NCBI RefSeq assembly: GCF_026340565.1 | Contig: NZ_JAPEPB010000001.1 | Coordinates: 2,573,501 to 2,637,500 of the forward strand | Origin: Kitasatospora sp. NBC_01287 | GTDB taxonomy: Bacteria; Actinomycetota; Actinomycetes; Streptomycetales; Streptomycetaceae | Direction of reading: 5' to 3' | Length of the DNA stretch: 64,000 nt | Position numbers and translations under genes: made by a program | In this document: positions 25,948 through 35,089 of the stretch, piece after piece | Layout of the letters: every line of letters begins with the position of its first letter | How positions within the stretch are numbered: position 1 is the stretch's first letter | Notes under the pieces: model-generated | Databases searched by the model: none | Told to the model about the DNA's origin: nothing | The model's input: only the letters and a program-made list of their open reading frames with translations

Positions 25948-27033
25948 TCAGTCCCGCACGTCCCAGCCGCGCTCGCCGAGCGCCCCCTCCAGCCGCTGCA
26001 CCGCCTCCGGGTCCACCTGGAGCTGGACCAGGCCCACCCGCCGGCCCGCCGAGTGGTCGATCGCCACGTCCTCGATGTTGACCCCGGCCCTGGCCGCCTC
26101 GCGGAACAGCCGGCCCAGCTCGCCGGGCTGGTCGCCGATCGCCACCACCACGGTCGCGTAGCGGGTGGGCGGGGCGCCGTGCTTGCCGGGGATCCGGGCG
26201 TGGCCGTGGTTGCCGCGGCGCATCACGGCCTCGATGTCGTCGGTGGCCGCGCGCCGCCCGGCCTCGTCCCCGTTCTCCAGCGCGCGCAGCGCGGTGACCG
26301 TGGTGCCCAGGTCGGCGGCCAGCTCCTCCAGGATGTCGGCGACCACCCCGGCGTTGGCGGAGAGGATGTCCAGCCACATCCGCGGGTCGGAGGCCGCGAT
26401 CCGGGTGACGTCGCGCACGCCCTGCCCGGCCAGCCGCACCGCGGTGTCGTCGGCGTGCTCCAGCCGGGCGGCCACCAGCGAGGAGAGCAGCTGCGGGGTG
26501 TGCGAGACCAGTGCCACCGCGCGGTCGTGCGCGGGCGCGTCCATCACCACCGGCATGGCGCCGCAGAGCGCGACCAGTTCCAGCGCCGCGTTGAGCGTCT
26601 CGGTCTCGGTGTCGGCGGTCGGCGTGAGCACCCAGGGCCTGCCCTCGAAGAGGTCGGCCCGGGCGGCCAGCGGCCCGGACTGCTCGCGGCCCGCCATCGG
26701 GTGGCCGCCGATGTAGTGGGCGGTGTCGCAGCCCAGCGCGGCGATCTCGGTCCGCGGCCCGGACTTGACGCTGGCCACGTCGGTGTAGCTGCGAGCCAGG
26801 TCACGGCGCTGGCAGTCGGCCAGCACCTTGCCGACCAGCGCGGGCGGGACGGCGACGATCGCCAGGTCCACCGGCCCCGAGGGCTCCTCGGTGGTCCCGG
26901 CGCCCAGCGAGGCCGCGGTGCGGGCGGCGTCGGGGTCGGCGTCGAAGAGGTGCACCGCTATCCCCCGCCCGGTCAGCGCGAGCGCGGCGGAGGTGCCGAT
27001 CAGACCGGTGCCGACGACGGCGACAGTGCGCAT
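25948..27033 (-). CDS. tyrA: Prephenate dehydrogenase with ACT domain
   Basis: The 361-residue protein converts prephenate to 4-hydroxyphenylpyruvate in tyrosine synthesis. It has an N-terminal NAD-binding GTGLIGTSAALAL, the GGHPMAGREQSG box, SHTPQLLSSLVAARLEH in the dimer domain, and a C-terminal ACT domain (VVVAIGDQPGELGRLFREAARAGVNI, from about residue 285) that may sense tyrosine. The ATG at 27033 has AGGAG at 9 bases. In related genomes it directly follows rluB; here it is separated from rluB by a 5-gene insert. Confidence 0.95.
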   Translation of the reverse strand: MRTVAVVGTGLIGTSAALALTGRGIAVHLFDADPDAARTAASLGAGTTEEPSGPVDLAIVAVPPALVGKVLADCQRRDLARSYTDVASVKSGPRTEIAALGCDTAHYIGGHPMAGREQSGPLAARADLFEGRPWVLTPTADTETETLNAALELVALCGAMPVVMDAPAHDRAVALVSHTPQLLSSLVAARLEHADDTAVRLAGQGVRDVTRIAASDPRMWLDILSANAGVVADILEELAADLGTTVTALRALENGDEAGRRAATDDIEAVMRRGNHGHARIPGKHGAPPTRYATVVVAIGDQPGELGRLFREAARAGVNIEDVAIDHSAGRRVGLVQLQVDPEAVQRLEGALGERGWDVRD

Positions 27034-27251
27034 GGGGCTGCTGCTCTCCTGCGTTCCGGGGACACGGGGGTCGTGCTGGTACGACTGGTGCGGGGTGCGG
27101 CCGGTGCGTCCGCCGCGGCCGCCGCGGCCGCCCCCAATATCCTCCCGCACCCGCCGGAGCGCTGCCCCGCCGGGCCGGGGAAAACCCGCGACAGTGTCCG
27201 GGGTGCCGGGCAGACTGGGCCACCGGCAAGCGGCGCGCGAAAGGGATCACC

Positions 27252-29402
27252 ATGACCGATCGACCGGCGGACAGCACCTCACCACCCGCGGTGGCACCAC
27301 CCGCACCGCACTGGCCGACCGCCCTGGAGTCGGTGGCGGTGCACGCCGAGGGCGCGGTCTGCCGGCGGCTGGCCCGCGGCGTGCTGCCCAGCACCGCGGC
27401 GCCGGGCCCGGTGCGGCTGCGGCTGGCCGGCCTGCCGCCAACCCTGGACCAGAGCTCGCTGCGCGCCACCCTGCCCGACGGCCCGGCCGGCTGGCGGGTC
27501 ACCGAGATCCGCCCGCACGCCGAGGCGCGGCTGACCGCGCCACGGGAGCTGCCCGAGCTGCGCCGCCTGCTCACCGAGGCCGAGCAGGCCGAGGCCGCCC
27601 TGCGGCTGTGCCAGCAGCAGCTGGCTGTCCGGATCGCCCGGAGCGCCGAGCTGCGCCCGGTCCCGCCCGAGCGGCGGGCGGGCGACGAGCACCACCGGGT
27701 GCCCGCCGACGCGCTGCTCACCCTCGCCGTGTTCCTGGACGAGCGGCTCGCCGCCCTGCACGCCCAGGCGGAGGAGGTGGACGAGCGGCTGCGGGCGGCC
27801 GTGCGCGAGCGCGAGCTGATCGGGAGCAGGCTGGCCCGCGAGTCCACCGCCGCGCCGAGCGGACCGGTCGGGACCGGCCTGCTCGCCCTGGTCACGCTGA
27901 CCCCGGACGACCCGGAGCAGCCGCCGCCCGCCGAGCCGGTCACCGTCGAGCTGGAGTACCGGGTGCCCGGTGCCCGCTGGGTGCCGAGCTACCGGCTGGA
28001 CCACCGCCAGGGCGCCGGGACCGGCACGCTGGCGCTGCGCGCCGCCGTCGCCCAGCGCACCGGCGAGGACTGGACGGGTGTGCGACTCACCCTCTCCACC
28101 GCCGACCTGCACCGCCCGGCGGAGCTGCCCGAGCTGCGCTCGATCCGGATCGGCCGCCGCCAGCCCGCCCCCGTGCCGTCCGGCTGGCGCGAGCCGCCGC
28201 GCGGTCTCGGCGAGCTGTTCGCCGGCTACGACGGTGCCGGCCACCCCGCGCCGCCGGTCGCCCCGGTCGCCGTGGCCGCCACGCCCATGGCCCTCGCCCA
28301 GCAGGCGCCCCCGGCCCCGCAGGCCGCACTCGGCGCGCTTCCCTACACCTCGGCGGCCCCGGCCCCCGCGATGGCCCCGCGGCACCGCCGCGCAGGCACC
28401 GCCGCCTTCGGCGCGGCCGCGGAGGGCGCGGGCCCCGGCGCCGGCGCGCCCCCGGTCCCCCTGGGCGGCCCGCCGCCCGCCGGTGGGCCGCCACCACCCG
28501 CCATGTCGGCCCCCCGGCCGATGGCCGACCAGCTGCGGGCGGCCGCAGCGCCGCCGCCGCCCGCGGCCGCCCCGCAGCCGCCGCACCCCGCCGCCGACCT
28601 GCTCGACTACGCCCGCCTCACGCTGGCCGGCCCCGACTCCCCGGCCGAGTGGCGCGGCCGCCTGCATCCCGAGGCGCCCGCCCCCGCCCCGGTGCCGCCC
28701 GGCATCCCGCCCGGCGCGGCCCCGCCGCCGTACGCCGTGCCGCCCCGCAGCTCGGCCGGCTCCTTCGACCAGCGCTTCGACGCCGAGGCCCGGGTCGACC
28801 TGCCCTCCGACGGCGCCTGGCACACGGTGGAGCTGGGTGAGCTGCCGGTCGGCCTGCGTCCGGAGTACGTCTGCGTGCCCGGCGTCGACAGCTCCGTCTA
28901 CGCGACCCTGCTGCTCGGCAACGACTCGGCCCGGGCGCTGCTGGCCGGCCCGCTGGAGGTGACGGTGGACGACGAGTTCCTGCTCACCACCGCGCTGCCG
29001 GTGCTCGCCCCCGGCGCCACCCGCCGGATCGGCCTGGGCGTGGCGGAGAGCGTGCGGGTCACCCGCAGGACGGAGACCCAGGAGTCCACCGCGGGGCTGC
29101 GCGGCTCCACCACCGTGGTGACCGAGCGGATCCACCTGGAGCTGGCCAACCGGCTGGCCCACCCGGTCACGGTGGAGGTCCGCGAGCGGATCCCGGTGAG
29201 CGGCGACCGCGAGATCAAGGTCGAGGACCAGCCCGGCACCCCGGCCTGGTCGGTGCCCGAGGCCCCGAGCGAGATCCACCCGCGGGGCACCCGCCTCTGG
29301 CGCGTCGAGCTGGCACCGAACGGCCGGCAGAGCCTGACCGGCGGCTACGAGATCCGCATCCCGGCCGGCAAGGCCCTGACCGGCGGCAACCGAAGGAGCT
29401 GA
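27252..29402 (+). CDS. DUF4139/MuiA-like protein, long paralogue
   Basis: The 716-residue protein resembles the mucoidy-inhibitor MuiA/DUF4139 family: an N-terminal beta-domain (VAVHAEGAVCRRLARGVL), a coiled-coil (LRRLLTEAEQAEAALRLCQQQ, residues about 95-190), then the DUF4139 beta-domain with YRVPGARWVPSYRLDH, GEDWTGVRLTLSTA and, near the end, RIHLELANRLAHPVTVEVRERIP. A Pro/Ala/Gly linker of about 170 residues (roughly 330-500) splits the DUF4139 half. The biochemical role is unknown; no signal peptide is seen. The ATG at 27252 follows AAGGGA. The next gene starts 5 bases after its stop. Confidence 0.85.
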   Translation: MTDRPADSTSPPAVAPPAPHWPTALESVAVHAEGAVCRRLARGVLPSTAAPGPVRLRLAGLPPTLDQSSLRATLPDGPAGWRVTEIRPHAEARLTAPRELPELRRLLTEAEQAEAALRLCQQQLAVRIARSAELRPVPPERRAGDEHHRVPADALLTLAVFLDERLAALHAQAEEVDERLRAAVRERELIGSRLARESTAAPSGPVGTGLLALVTLTPDDPEQPPPAEPVTVELEYRVPGARWVPSYRLDHRQGAGTGTLALRAAVAQRTGEDWTGVRLTLSTADLHRPAELPELRSIRIGRRQPAPVPSGWREPPRGLGELFAGYDGAGHPAPPVAPVAVAATPMALAQQAPPAPQAALGALPYTSAAPAPAMAPRHRRAGTAAFGAAAEGAGPGAGAPPVPLGGPPPAGGPPPPAMSAPRPMADQLRAAAAPPPPAAAPQPPHPAADLLDYARLTLAGPDSPAEWRGRLHPEAPAPAPVPPGIPPGAAPPPYAVPPRSSAGSFDQRFDAEARVDLPSDGAWHTVELGELPVGLRPEYVCVPGVDSSVYATLLLGNDSARALLAGPLEVTVDDEFLLTTALPVLAPGATRRIGLGVAESVRVTRRTETQESTAGLRGSTTVVTERIHLELANRLAHPVTVEVRERIPVSGDREIKVEDQPGTPAWSVPEAPSEIHPRGTRLWRVELAPNGRQSLTGGYEIRIPAGKALTGGNRRS

Positions 29403-29407
29403 GCAGC

Positions 29408-30994
29408 ATGGCGACCACCACCCCCCTGCCCGTCACCGCCGTCACCTGCCTGGAGGACCGCGCCCACGTCGAGCGCAGCACCGCCCTCACCCTGACCGCC
29501 GGCACCCAGCGGCTGCTGCTGGGCCCGGTCAGCCCACTCGCGGTCGACCACACCCTGCGCACCGAGCTGGCCGCCGAGCGCGGCACCGCCCAGGTGCTCG
29601 CCGCCCGCCTCACCCGCGACTGGACCCCGCGCCCCCTCGGGCCGCCCGGCGCCGCCGACTCACCGCTGCGGCACCGCCTGCACGAGCTGGAGGCGGCGCT
29701 GCGCCAGGGCGCCCGGCGATCGGAGCGGCTGACCGTCCGCCTGGCGGTGCTCGACCAGCTCGCCGCCGACCTGCTGCGCGAGATCGGCGAGGGTGCCGGC
29801 CTGGGCGAGGCCGAGCCGCCGCGCTGGTCGCGCGAGCTGGAGCGGGTGGCGGCCGAGCAGGACGCCCAGGCCGAGCTGCTGCGGGCGCAGCACGCGGAGC
29901 TGGCCGAGCTGGGCCGCGAGCAGTACGCCGCCCAGCAGGCCCTGGAGGAGGCCGAGAGCGCGCCCCGCGAGCTGACCGCGCACCTCGAACTCACCGTGCT
30001 GGCCGAGCAGGACGGCCCCGCCGCGCTGACGGTCCGCCACCTGACGCCCTGCGCGCTCTGGCGCCCCGCCTACCGGGCGGTGCTGGCCGACGGCGCGCTG
30101 CGCCTGGAGTCGGACGCGGTGCTCTGGCAGGCCACCGGCGAGGACTGGTCCGGCGTGCGGCTGACCCTCTCGACCGCCCGCTCCGCGCTGGGCGGCGAGC
30201 CGCCACTGCTGCGCGAGGACCGGCTGTCGCTGCGCGAGCTGGCCACCGAGGAGAAGCGCAAGGTCGAGGTGGAGCTGCGCGAGGAGGAGATCAGCACGCT
30301 GGGCCCCGACAGCGCGCCGAGCGCCCGCACCGGGGAGCTGCCGGGCGTGGACGACGGCGGCGAGGTCCGGGTGCTCACGGCGCCCGCCCCGGCCGACGTG
30401 CCGGGCGACGGCCGGGCCCACCGCGTCCCGCTGGCCGGCTTCAGCACGCCGGCCGGCGCCGAGCGGGTCGCGGCACCGGAGCTCTCGCCGCTGGTCAGCG
30501 AGGTGGTGACGTTCCGCAACCAGGCCGCCCACCCGCTGCTGGCCGGCCCGGTCGAGCTGATCCGCGGCAGCGGCTTCGTGGGCCGGGGCGAGCTGCGCTT
30601 CACCGCCGCCGGCGCGCCGGCCGAGCTGGCCTTCCCCGGCACGGACGACATCCGGCTGGTCCGCGAGGTCGAGGAGTCCCGCGGCAGTTCGGGCCTGCCC
30701 GGTCTGGGCCAGCGCACCGTCCTGACCCGCACCGTCCGGGTGCACCTCTCCCGGCTCTCCGCCCCCGGCGCGCGGGACGAGCAGGCGCTCACCCTGCGCG
30801 AGCGGATCCCGGTCTCCGAGGTCTCCGCGGTCGAGGTCCGGCTGCGCAAGGAGGCCTGCGACCCGGCCCCGGCCGAGCTGGACGCCGAGGGCGTGGTCCG
30901 CTGGAACCTCTCGCTGCCGCCGAGCAGCCGACGGACCGTCACCCTGGTCTACGAGGTGACGGCCTCGGCCAAGGTGGCGGGGCTGACCGTCTAG
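29408..30994 (+). CDS. DUF4139/MuiA-like protein, short paralogue
   Basis: The 528-residue protein has the same layout as its upstream neighbour without the long linker: N-terminal beta-domain, coiled-coil with LHELEAALRQGARRSERLTV and ELERVAAEQDAQAELLRAQ, then CALWRPAYRAVL, GEDWSGVRLTLSTARSAL and a C-terminal ALTLRERIPVSEVSAVEV. The two genes are 5 bases apart and surely co-transcribed, so the proteins probably work together, perhaps as a heteromer through their coiled coils. A hairpin follows the stop. Confidence 0.85.
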   Translation: MATTTPLPVTAVTCLEDRAHVERSTALTLTAGTQRLLLGPVSPLAVDHTLRTELAAERGTAQVLAARLTRDWTPRPLGPPGAADSPLRHRLHELEAALRQGARRSERLTVRLAVLDQLAADLLREIGEGAGLGEAEPPRWSRELERVAAEQDAQAELLRAQHAELAELGREQYAAQQALEEAESAPRELTAHLELTVLAEQDGPAALTVRHLTPCALWRPAYRAVLADGALRLESDAVLWQATGEDWSGVRLTLSTARSALGGEPPLLREDRLSLRELATEEKRKVEVELREEEISTLGPDSAPSARTGELPGVDDGGEVRVLTAPAPADVPGDGRAHRVPLAGFSTPAGAERVAAPELSPLVSEVVTFRNQAAHPLLAGPVELIRGSGFVGRGELRFTAAGAPAELAFPGTDDIRLVREVEESRGSSGLPGLGQRTVLTRTVRVHLSRLSAPGARDEQALTLRERIPVSEVSAVEVRLRKEACDPAPAELDAEGVVRWNLSLPPSSRRTVTLVYEVTASAKVAGLTV

Positions 30995-31011
30995 GTCCCG
31001 CCCGGTCCGTG

Positions 31012-31037
31012 CGGGGCGTGTCCTAGGGCACGCCCCG
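31012..31037 (+). terminator. Hairpin after the DUF4139 pair
   Basis: Nine-base arms (CGGGGCGTG/CACGCCCCG) with an 8-base loop lie 18 bases after the stop of the second DUF4139 gene and 22 bases before the DUF952 gene. No T tract is present. Confidence 0.5.
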
Positions 31038-31058
31038 GGCGTCGGGTACAACAGAGCT

Positions 31059-31421
31059 ATGATCCTGCACCTCGCTCCGCTGGACGACTGGCTCCGCGAT
31101 CCAGGCCGTCCGTACAGCGCCGCCTCGCTGCTGACGGACGGTTTCATCCACTGCTCCCCCGACGAGCAGACCACCCTGGCCGTCGCGAACCTGTTCTTCG
31201 CCAGGACGCCGGGCCCGTTGATGGCCCTGCTGATCGACCAGGACGAGGTGGAGCCGATGGTCCGCTGGGAGGCGCCCAGCGGCGAGCGCCCGCCGGGGGT
31301 GGCGCCCGAGGTGCTCTTCCCGCACATCTACGGGCGGCTCAACCGCAACGCGGTGAAGGGCCTGGAGAAGCTGGAGCGCGGCGGCGACGGCCGCTGGGAC
31401 CGGCTGGTGCCCTGGAGCTGA
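31059..31421 (+). CDS. DUF952 family protein
   Basis: The 120-residue protein matches DUF952: MILHLAPLDDW at the start, the GFIHCSPDEQT box with conserved His-Cys, LLIDQDEVEPMVRWE, and FPHIYGRLNRNAV near the end. The fold is related to ADP-ribosyltransferase-like/UPF families, but the function is unestablished. It may be transcribed with, or independently of, the DUF4139 pair, as a hairpin lies between. Confidence 0.9.
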   Translation: MILHLAPLDDWLRDPGRPYSAASLLTDGFIHCSPDEQTTLAVANLFFARTPGPLMALLIDQDEVEPMVRWEAPSGERPPGVAPEVLFPHIYGRLNRNAVKGLEKLERGGDGRWDRLVPWS

Positions 31422-31493
31422 GCCGACGGAACTGAGCCGGCGGAGCTGGGCCGAACCGCCCCGCGCGCCCGTCGAGGGCCCCGCGCGGCCCCC

Positions 31494-32474
31494 CTACAGC
31501 CAGCCGCGCTCGCGGGCGGCCATGCCCGCCTGGAACCGGGTGCTGGCGCCCAGCTCGCGCATCAGCGACTGGAGCCGCCGCTGGGTGGTGCGGGCGCTCC
31601 AGCCCAGCGAGCGGGCGATCGACTCGTCGGTCAGGCCGGCGGCGAGCAGCCCGAGCAGCTTGCGCTGGTCGGCCTCCGGCTCGTGGAGCTCGGGCTCGGC
31701 GCCGATCGCGGCCTGCAGCGGCACCGCCCGGTCCCACTCGGCCTCGAAGAGCCCGTCCAGCGCCTGCAGCAGGGCGGACGGGTGGATCACGTAGGCCGCG
31801 TCCAGCACGCTGTCGCCCACGCTGATCGGGATGATCGCCATCCGGTCGTCCGACATGATCATCTTCATCGGGAGGGTGGTCCGCACCCGGGCCTCCTCCC
31901 CGTCCTCGACGCCGACCAGGATCTCGCCCTCCAGCCGCCCGGGCCAGGCCACCGCCTCCCGGTCGTAGATCCCGCGGAAGCGCACCCCTTCCCTGAGGCG
32001 CCGCCGCTGCTGGGTGAGGTTGGCGGCCGGATCCCGCACGTAGGGCGGACAGTCGAAGGTGCGCACCTGCTGCAGGCTGCTCTCCTGCAGGTGCTCGATC
32101 CGCTGGTTGATCGCCTCGCCGCCGGTCAGCACCTCGACCGAGTGGGCCGGGTCGGTGAACCGGGACGCCTCGCGGAAGGCGTCCATCAGCCGGTGCATCT
32201 CCGCCCGCGCACTGCGCAGCTCGGCCTCGCGGTGGCCGATCAAGGTACCGATGGCGACGTCCGGCGCGACGGCCAGGTAGCGGTCGCGCTCGACCGGCGC
32301 CCGGGTCGCCATGCCCTGCTGGGCCAGCCGACTGAGCGACTTGCCGCTCTGCTGGACGCTCAGGCCGCAGCGCTCGGCCAGCTCGGCAGCGGTGGACTGC
32401 GGGGCGGCTACCAGGGCGGCGTAGACCTGTCCGTCGGCGTCGGAGAGTCCGAGCGCGCTGAAAGCGTCGGGCAT
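31494..32474 (-). CDS. TrmB-like/LuxR-type transcriptional regulator
   Basis: The 326-residue protein has an N-terminal winged-helix of the TrmB type (LGLSDADGQVYAALVAAPQSTAAEL), a central ligand- or PLD-like region, and a C-terminal LuxR-type HTH (LLGLLAAGLTDESIARSLGWSARTTQRRL). It is a common streptomycete regulator architecture. The ATG at 32474 has a GGAGGAGG tract upstream. Its targets are unknown; convergent orientation to the DUF952 gene and a position downstream of rluB suggest it is a lone regulator within the insert. Confidence 0.88.
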   Translation of the reverse strand: MPDAFSALGLSDADGQVYAALVAAPQSTAAELAERCGLSVQQSGKSLSRLAQQGMATRAPVERDRYLAVAPDVAIGTLIGHREAELRSARAEMHRLMDAFREASRFTDPAHSVEVLTGGEAINQRIEHLQESSLQQVRTFDCPPYVRDPAANLTQQRRRLREGVRFRGIYDREAVAWPGRLEGEILVGVEDGEEARVRTTLPMKMIMSDDRMAIIPISVGDSVLDAAYVIHPSALLQALDGLFEAEWDRAVPLQAAIGAEPELHEPEADQRKLLGLLAAGLTDESIARSLGWSARTTQRRLQSLMRELGASTRFQAGMAARERGWL

Positions 32475-32581
32475 GACGCCTCCTCCCCCGTGTGGCGGTT
32501 TCACGCCAAGTGGTGAGTGATGTTTTCGTGGCCATCTTCTGCCACCGACGATCCCTGTGACAACCCTGTCCCGAAACGCGG

Positions 32582-32621
32582 CAGGGGGGCCGCACACCTG
32601 AGTCGATGCGCGGCCCCCCTG
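32582..32621 (-). terminator. rluB terminator hairpin
   Basis: Perfect 12-base arms (CAGGGGGGCCGC and complement) flank a 16-base loop, 11 bases past the rluB stop. Confidence 0.7.
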
Positions 32622-32631
32622 GATGGCACTG

Positions 32632-34104
32632 TTACAGGCCGACCTCGTTCATCAGCTGACCCACCTCGGGGTTGGTCAGCCGGCGCAGCCAGCCCGACTT
32701 CTGGTCGCCCAGCGCGATCGGGCCGAAGTGGGTGCGGACCAGCTTCTCCACCGGGAACCCGGCCTCGGCCAGCATGCGGCGCACGATGTGCTTGCGGCCC
32801 TCGTGCAGGGTGACCTCGACCAGGTAGTTCTTGCCGACGTTGGAGATCACCTTGAAGCTGTCGGCGCGGGCGAAGCCGTCCTCCAGCTCGATGCCCTGGG
32901 CCAGCTGCTTGCCCAGGTCACGCGGGATCGGGCCCTGGATCGCGGCCAGGTAGGTCTTGGTGACGCCGTAGCGCGGGTGGGTCAGCCGGTGGGCCAGCTC
33001 GCCGTGGTTGGTGAGCAGGATGATGCCCTCGGTCTCGGTGTCCAGCCGGCCCACGTGGAACAGCCGGGTCTCCCGGTTGGTCACGTAGTCGCCCAGGCAC
33101 TGGCGGCCGTCCGGGTCCTCCATGGTGGAGACCACGCCGGCCGGCTTGTTGAGCGCGAAGAACAGGTACGACTGGGTGGCGACCGTCAGGCCGTCCACCT
33201 TGATCTCATCGCTCTCGGGGTCGACCCGCCTGCCCTGCTCGGTGACCCGCGAGCCGTTGACCTCGACCCGGCCCTGCTCGATCAGCTCCTCGCAGGCCCG
33301 CCGGCTGCCCATGCCGGCCCGGGCGAGCACCTTCTGCAGGCGCTCGCCGTCCTCGCCGACGCTCTCGGCGGGACCGCCCTCGTGGCGGCGCAGCACCGCG
33401 TCCTCGATCTTGGCCTGCAGCTCGCGCGACCGCTGCGGCTGGCGGCGCGGGTCGCCCGGCGCGCCCTGGCCGTCGCGGCGCGGGCGCGGCGCGGGGCTGG
33501 GACGGCGGCCGGAGAAGCTGCCGCGGGCCGGGGTGGCGTTCGGGCCGCCGCCGAACTCGGGACGGTCGTAGCGGCGCTCCTCGGGGCGCAGCGGGCGGTC
33601 GGGGTACTGGCGGTCGTCCCGCCGGTCGTCCCGGCCGCCGCCACTGCCGCCACGGGCGCCGCCGCCGCCGTAGGAGCCGCCACTGCTGCTGCCGCCACGG
33701 CTCCCGCCGCTGTACGAGCCGCCGCCGCTGCCACCACGACCACCGCCACCGTACGAGCCGCCACCGCTGCCACCACGACCGCCGCCACCGCTGCTGCCGC
33801 CACGGGCGCCGCCGCCGTAGGAGCCGCCACCGCTGCTGCCGCCACGACCACCGCTACCGCCGCTGCTACCGCCACGGCCACCGCCACCGCCGCCGTAGGA
33901 GCCGCCACCGCCACGGCCGCCGCCACCGCCGCCGTAGGAGCCACCACTGCCGCTGCCGCCACGGCTCCCGCCGCCGCTGCCGCTGCCGAAGGAGCCGCTG
34001 CCGCCCCGCTGCCCGCCGCGGCTGCCGCCACCGCCACCGCCACTGCTGTTCCTGCCGTTACCGCTACCGCTACTACGCATCAATTGTCCGAACGTCGATT
34101 CCAT
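32632..34104 (-). CDS. rluB: 23S rRNA pseudouridine synthase RluB-like with Gly-rich N-terminus
   Basis: The 490-residue protein has a normal C-terminal RsuA/RluB part: S4 RNA-binding domain (RLQKVLARAGMGSRRACEELIEQGRVEVNG), then the catalytic RLDTETEGIILLTNHGELAHRLTHPR box with the Asp nucleophile. Before it lies about 240 residues of Gly/Ser/Arg/Tyr repeats ([18 protein letters not shown]) and an Arg/Pro/Asp stretch, likely disordered and RNA-binding. Long Gly-rich heads are common in streptomycete RluB. The ATG at 34104 has GGGAGG upstream; an ATG eight codons later lacks one. It is part of the scpA-scpB-rluB group. Confidence 0.92.
   Translation of the reverse strand: MESTFGQLMRSSGSGNGRNSSGGGGGGSRGGQRGGSGSFGSGSGGGSRGGSGSGGSYGGGGGGRGGGGSYGGGGGGRGGSSGGSGGRGGSSGGGSYGGGARGGSSGGGGRGGSGGGSYGGGGRGGSGGGSYSGGSRGGSSSGGSYGGGGARGGSGGGRDDRRDDRQYPDRPLRPEERRYDRPEFGGGPNATPARGSFSGRRPSPAPRPRRDGQGAPGDPRRQPQRSRELQAKIEDAVLRRHEGGPAESVGEDGERLQKVLARAGMGSRRACEELIEQGRVEVNGSRVTEQGRRVDPESDEIKVDGLTVATQSYLFFALNKPAGVVSTMEDPDGRQCLGDYVTNRETRLFHVGRLDTETEGIILLTNHGELAHRLTHPRYGVTKTYLAAIQGPIPRDLGKQLAQGIELEDGFARADSFKVISNVGKNYLVEVTLHEGRKHIVRRMLAEAGFPVEKLVRTHFGPIALGDQKSGWLRRLTNPEVGQLMNEVGL
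33640..34080. repeat. Gly-rich codon repeat tract in rluB
   Basis: Imperfect triplet-based repeats (GCCGCCACC-type on the plus strand) encode GGGG, RGG and SYGGGG blocks. The tract is prone to in-frame length change. Confidence 0.85.
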
Positions 34105-34162
34105 CGGGCTGGGCCCCTCCCTGCCCGCTACCGGACAGGGAGGGAGGGTCGTGCCGCCGACC

Positions 34163-35089
34163 TCACTGCACTTCCCGTGCGCTCACGGCGGCGACCGCGT
34201 CCGCGATCACGGTGCCTTCGAGGGACTCCGCTTCCACGTCGTCGACCTCGGGCAGGAAGGGGGCGAGCTCCGGCAGCTCGTCCAAGCCGCGCAGCCCCAT
34301 CCGTTCCAGGAAGTAGTTCGTCGTCCGATACAGGATCGCCCCTGTTTCGGGCTCGGACCCGGTCTCTTCCACCAGTCCTCGCTGTACCAGGGTACGCATC
34401 ACGCCGTCACAGTTCACACCACGTACCGCGGATACCCGGGATCTGGAGACCGGCTGCCGGTAGGCGACCACCGCCAGGGTCTCCAGCGCGGCCTGGGTGA
34501 GCCTGGCCTGCTGACCGTCCAGCACGTACCGGTCCACCACCGGAGCGCACGCCGCCGCACTGTAGAACCGCCAGCCGCCGGCCACCAGCCGCAGCTCGAA
34601 ACCGCGCCCCTGGGCGGCGTACTCGGCTGTCAACTCCCGCAGCGCCGCCGCCACCTCGGCACGCGGCCGCTCCACCACCTGTGCCAGCCGGGCGTCGCCC
34701 AGCGGCTCGTCGGCCACCATCAGCACGGCCTCCAGCGCGGCCCTGAGGCCGACCTCGTCGCTGACCCCACCCCCGGCCCCGTCCCGCTCCGCCGCGGCGG
34801 CCTCGGGCTCCTCAGGCTCCTCGGGCCCGGCCTCCTCGGGCTCGACCAGCTCGGCGGCCGGTGCGGCCCGCGGCGGCAGGACAACCGGCCCGGCCGCGTC
34901 CACCGCGTCCACCGCGTCGACCGCGTCGACCGCACCGGCCCCGTCCGCCGGCTCGATCCACACCTCGCCCGGGTAGGCCGGCTCCAGCCACTCGTCCTCC
35001 CGGACCTGACCCGGCAGCCCCAGGGCGCGCCGGGCCGGCCGCCCGCCGCCGGCCCCCGTCGGCCCCTGGTCCTCGGCGGTCCCGCTCAT
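34163..35089 (-). CDS. scpB: Segregation and condensation protein B
   Basis: The 308-residue ScpB binds ScpA and the SMC heads in the condensin complex. Its two winged-helix domains begin at LRAALEAVLMVADEPLG and include LTQAALETLAVVAYRQPVSRSRVSAVRGVNCDGVMRTL, the family hallmark, with YRTTNYFLERMGL. A 110-residue acidic, Pro/Ala-rich head with VDAVDAVDAVDA repeats is extra and likely disordered. Its ATG overlaps the scpA stop by 4 bases. Confidence 0.95.
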   Translation of the reverse strand: MSGTAEDQGPTGAGGGRPARRALGLPGQVREDEWLEPAYPGEVWIEPADGAGAVDAVDAVDAVDAAGPVVLPPRAAPAAELVEPEEAGPEEPEEPEAAAAERDGAGGGVSDEVGLRAALEAVLMVADEPLGDARLAQVVERPRAEVAAALRELTAEYAAQGRGFELRLVAGGWRFYSAAACAPVVDRYVLDGQQARLTQAALETLAVVAYRQPVSRSRVSAVRGVNCDGVMRTLVQRGLVEETGSEPETGAILYRTTNYFLERMGLRGLDELPELAPFLPEVDDVEAESLEGTVIADAVAAVSAREVQ

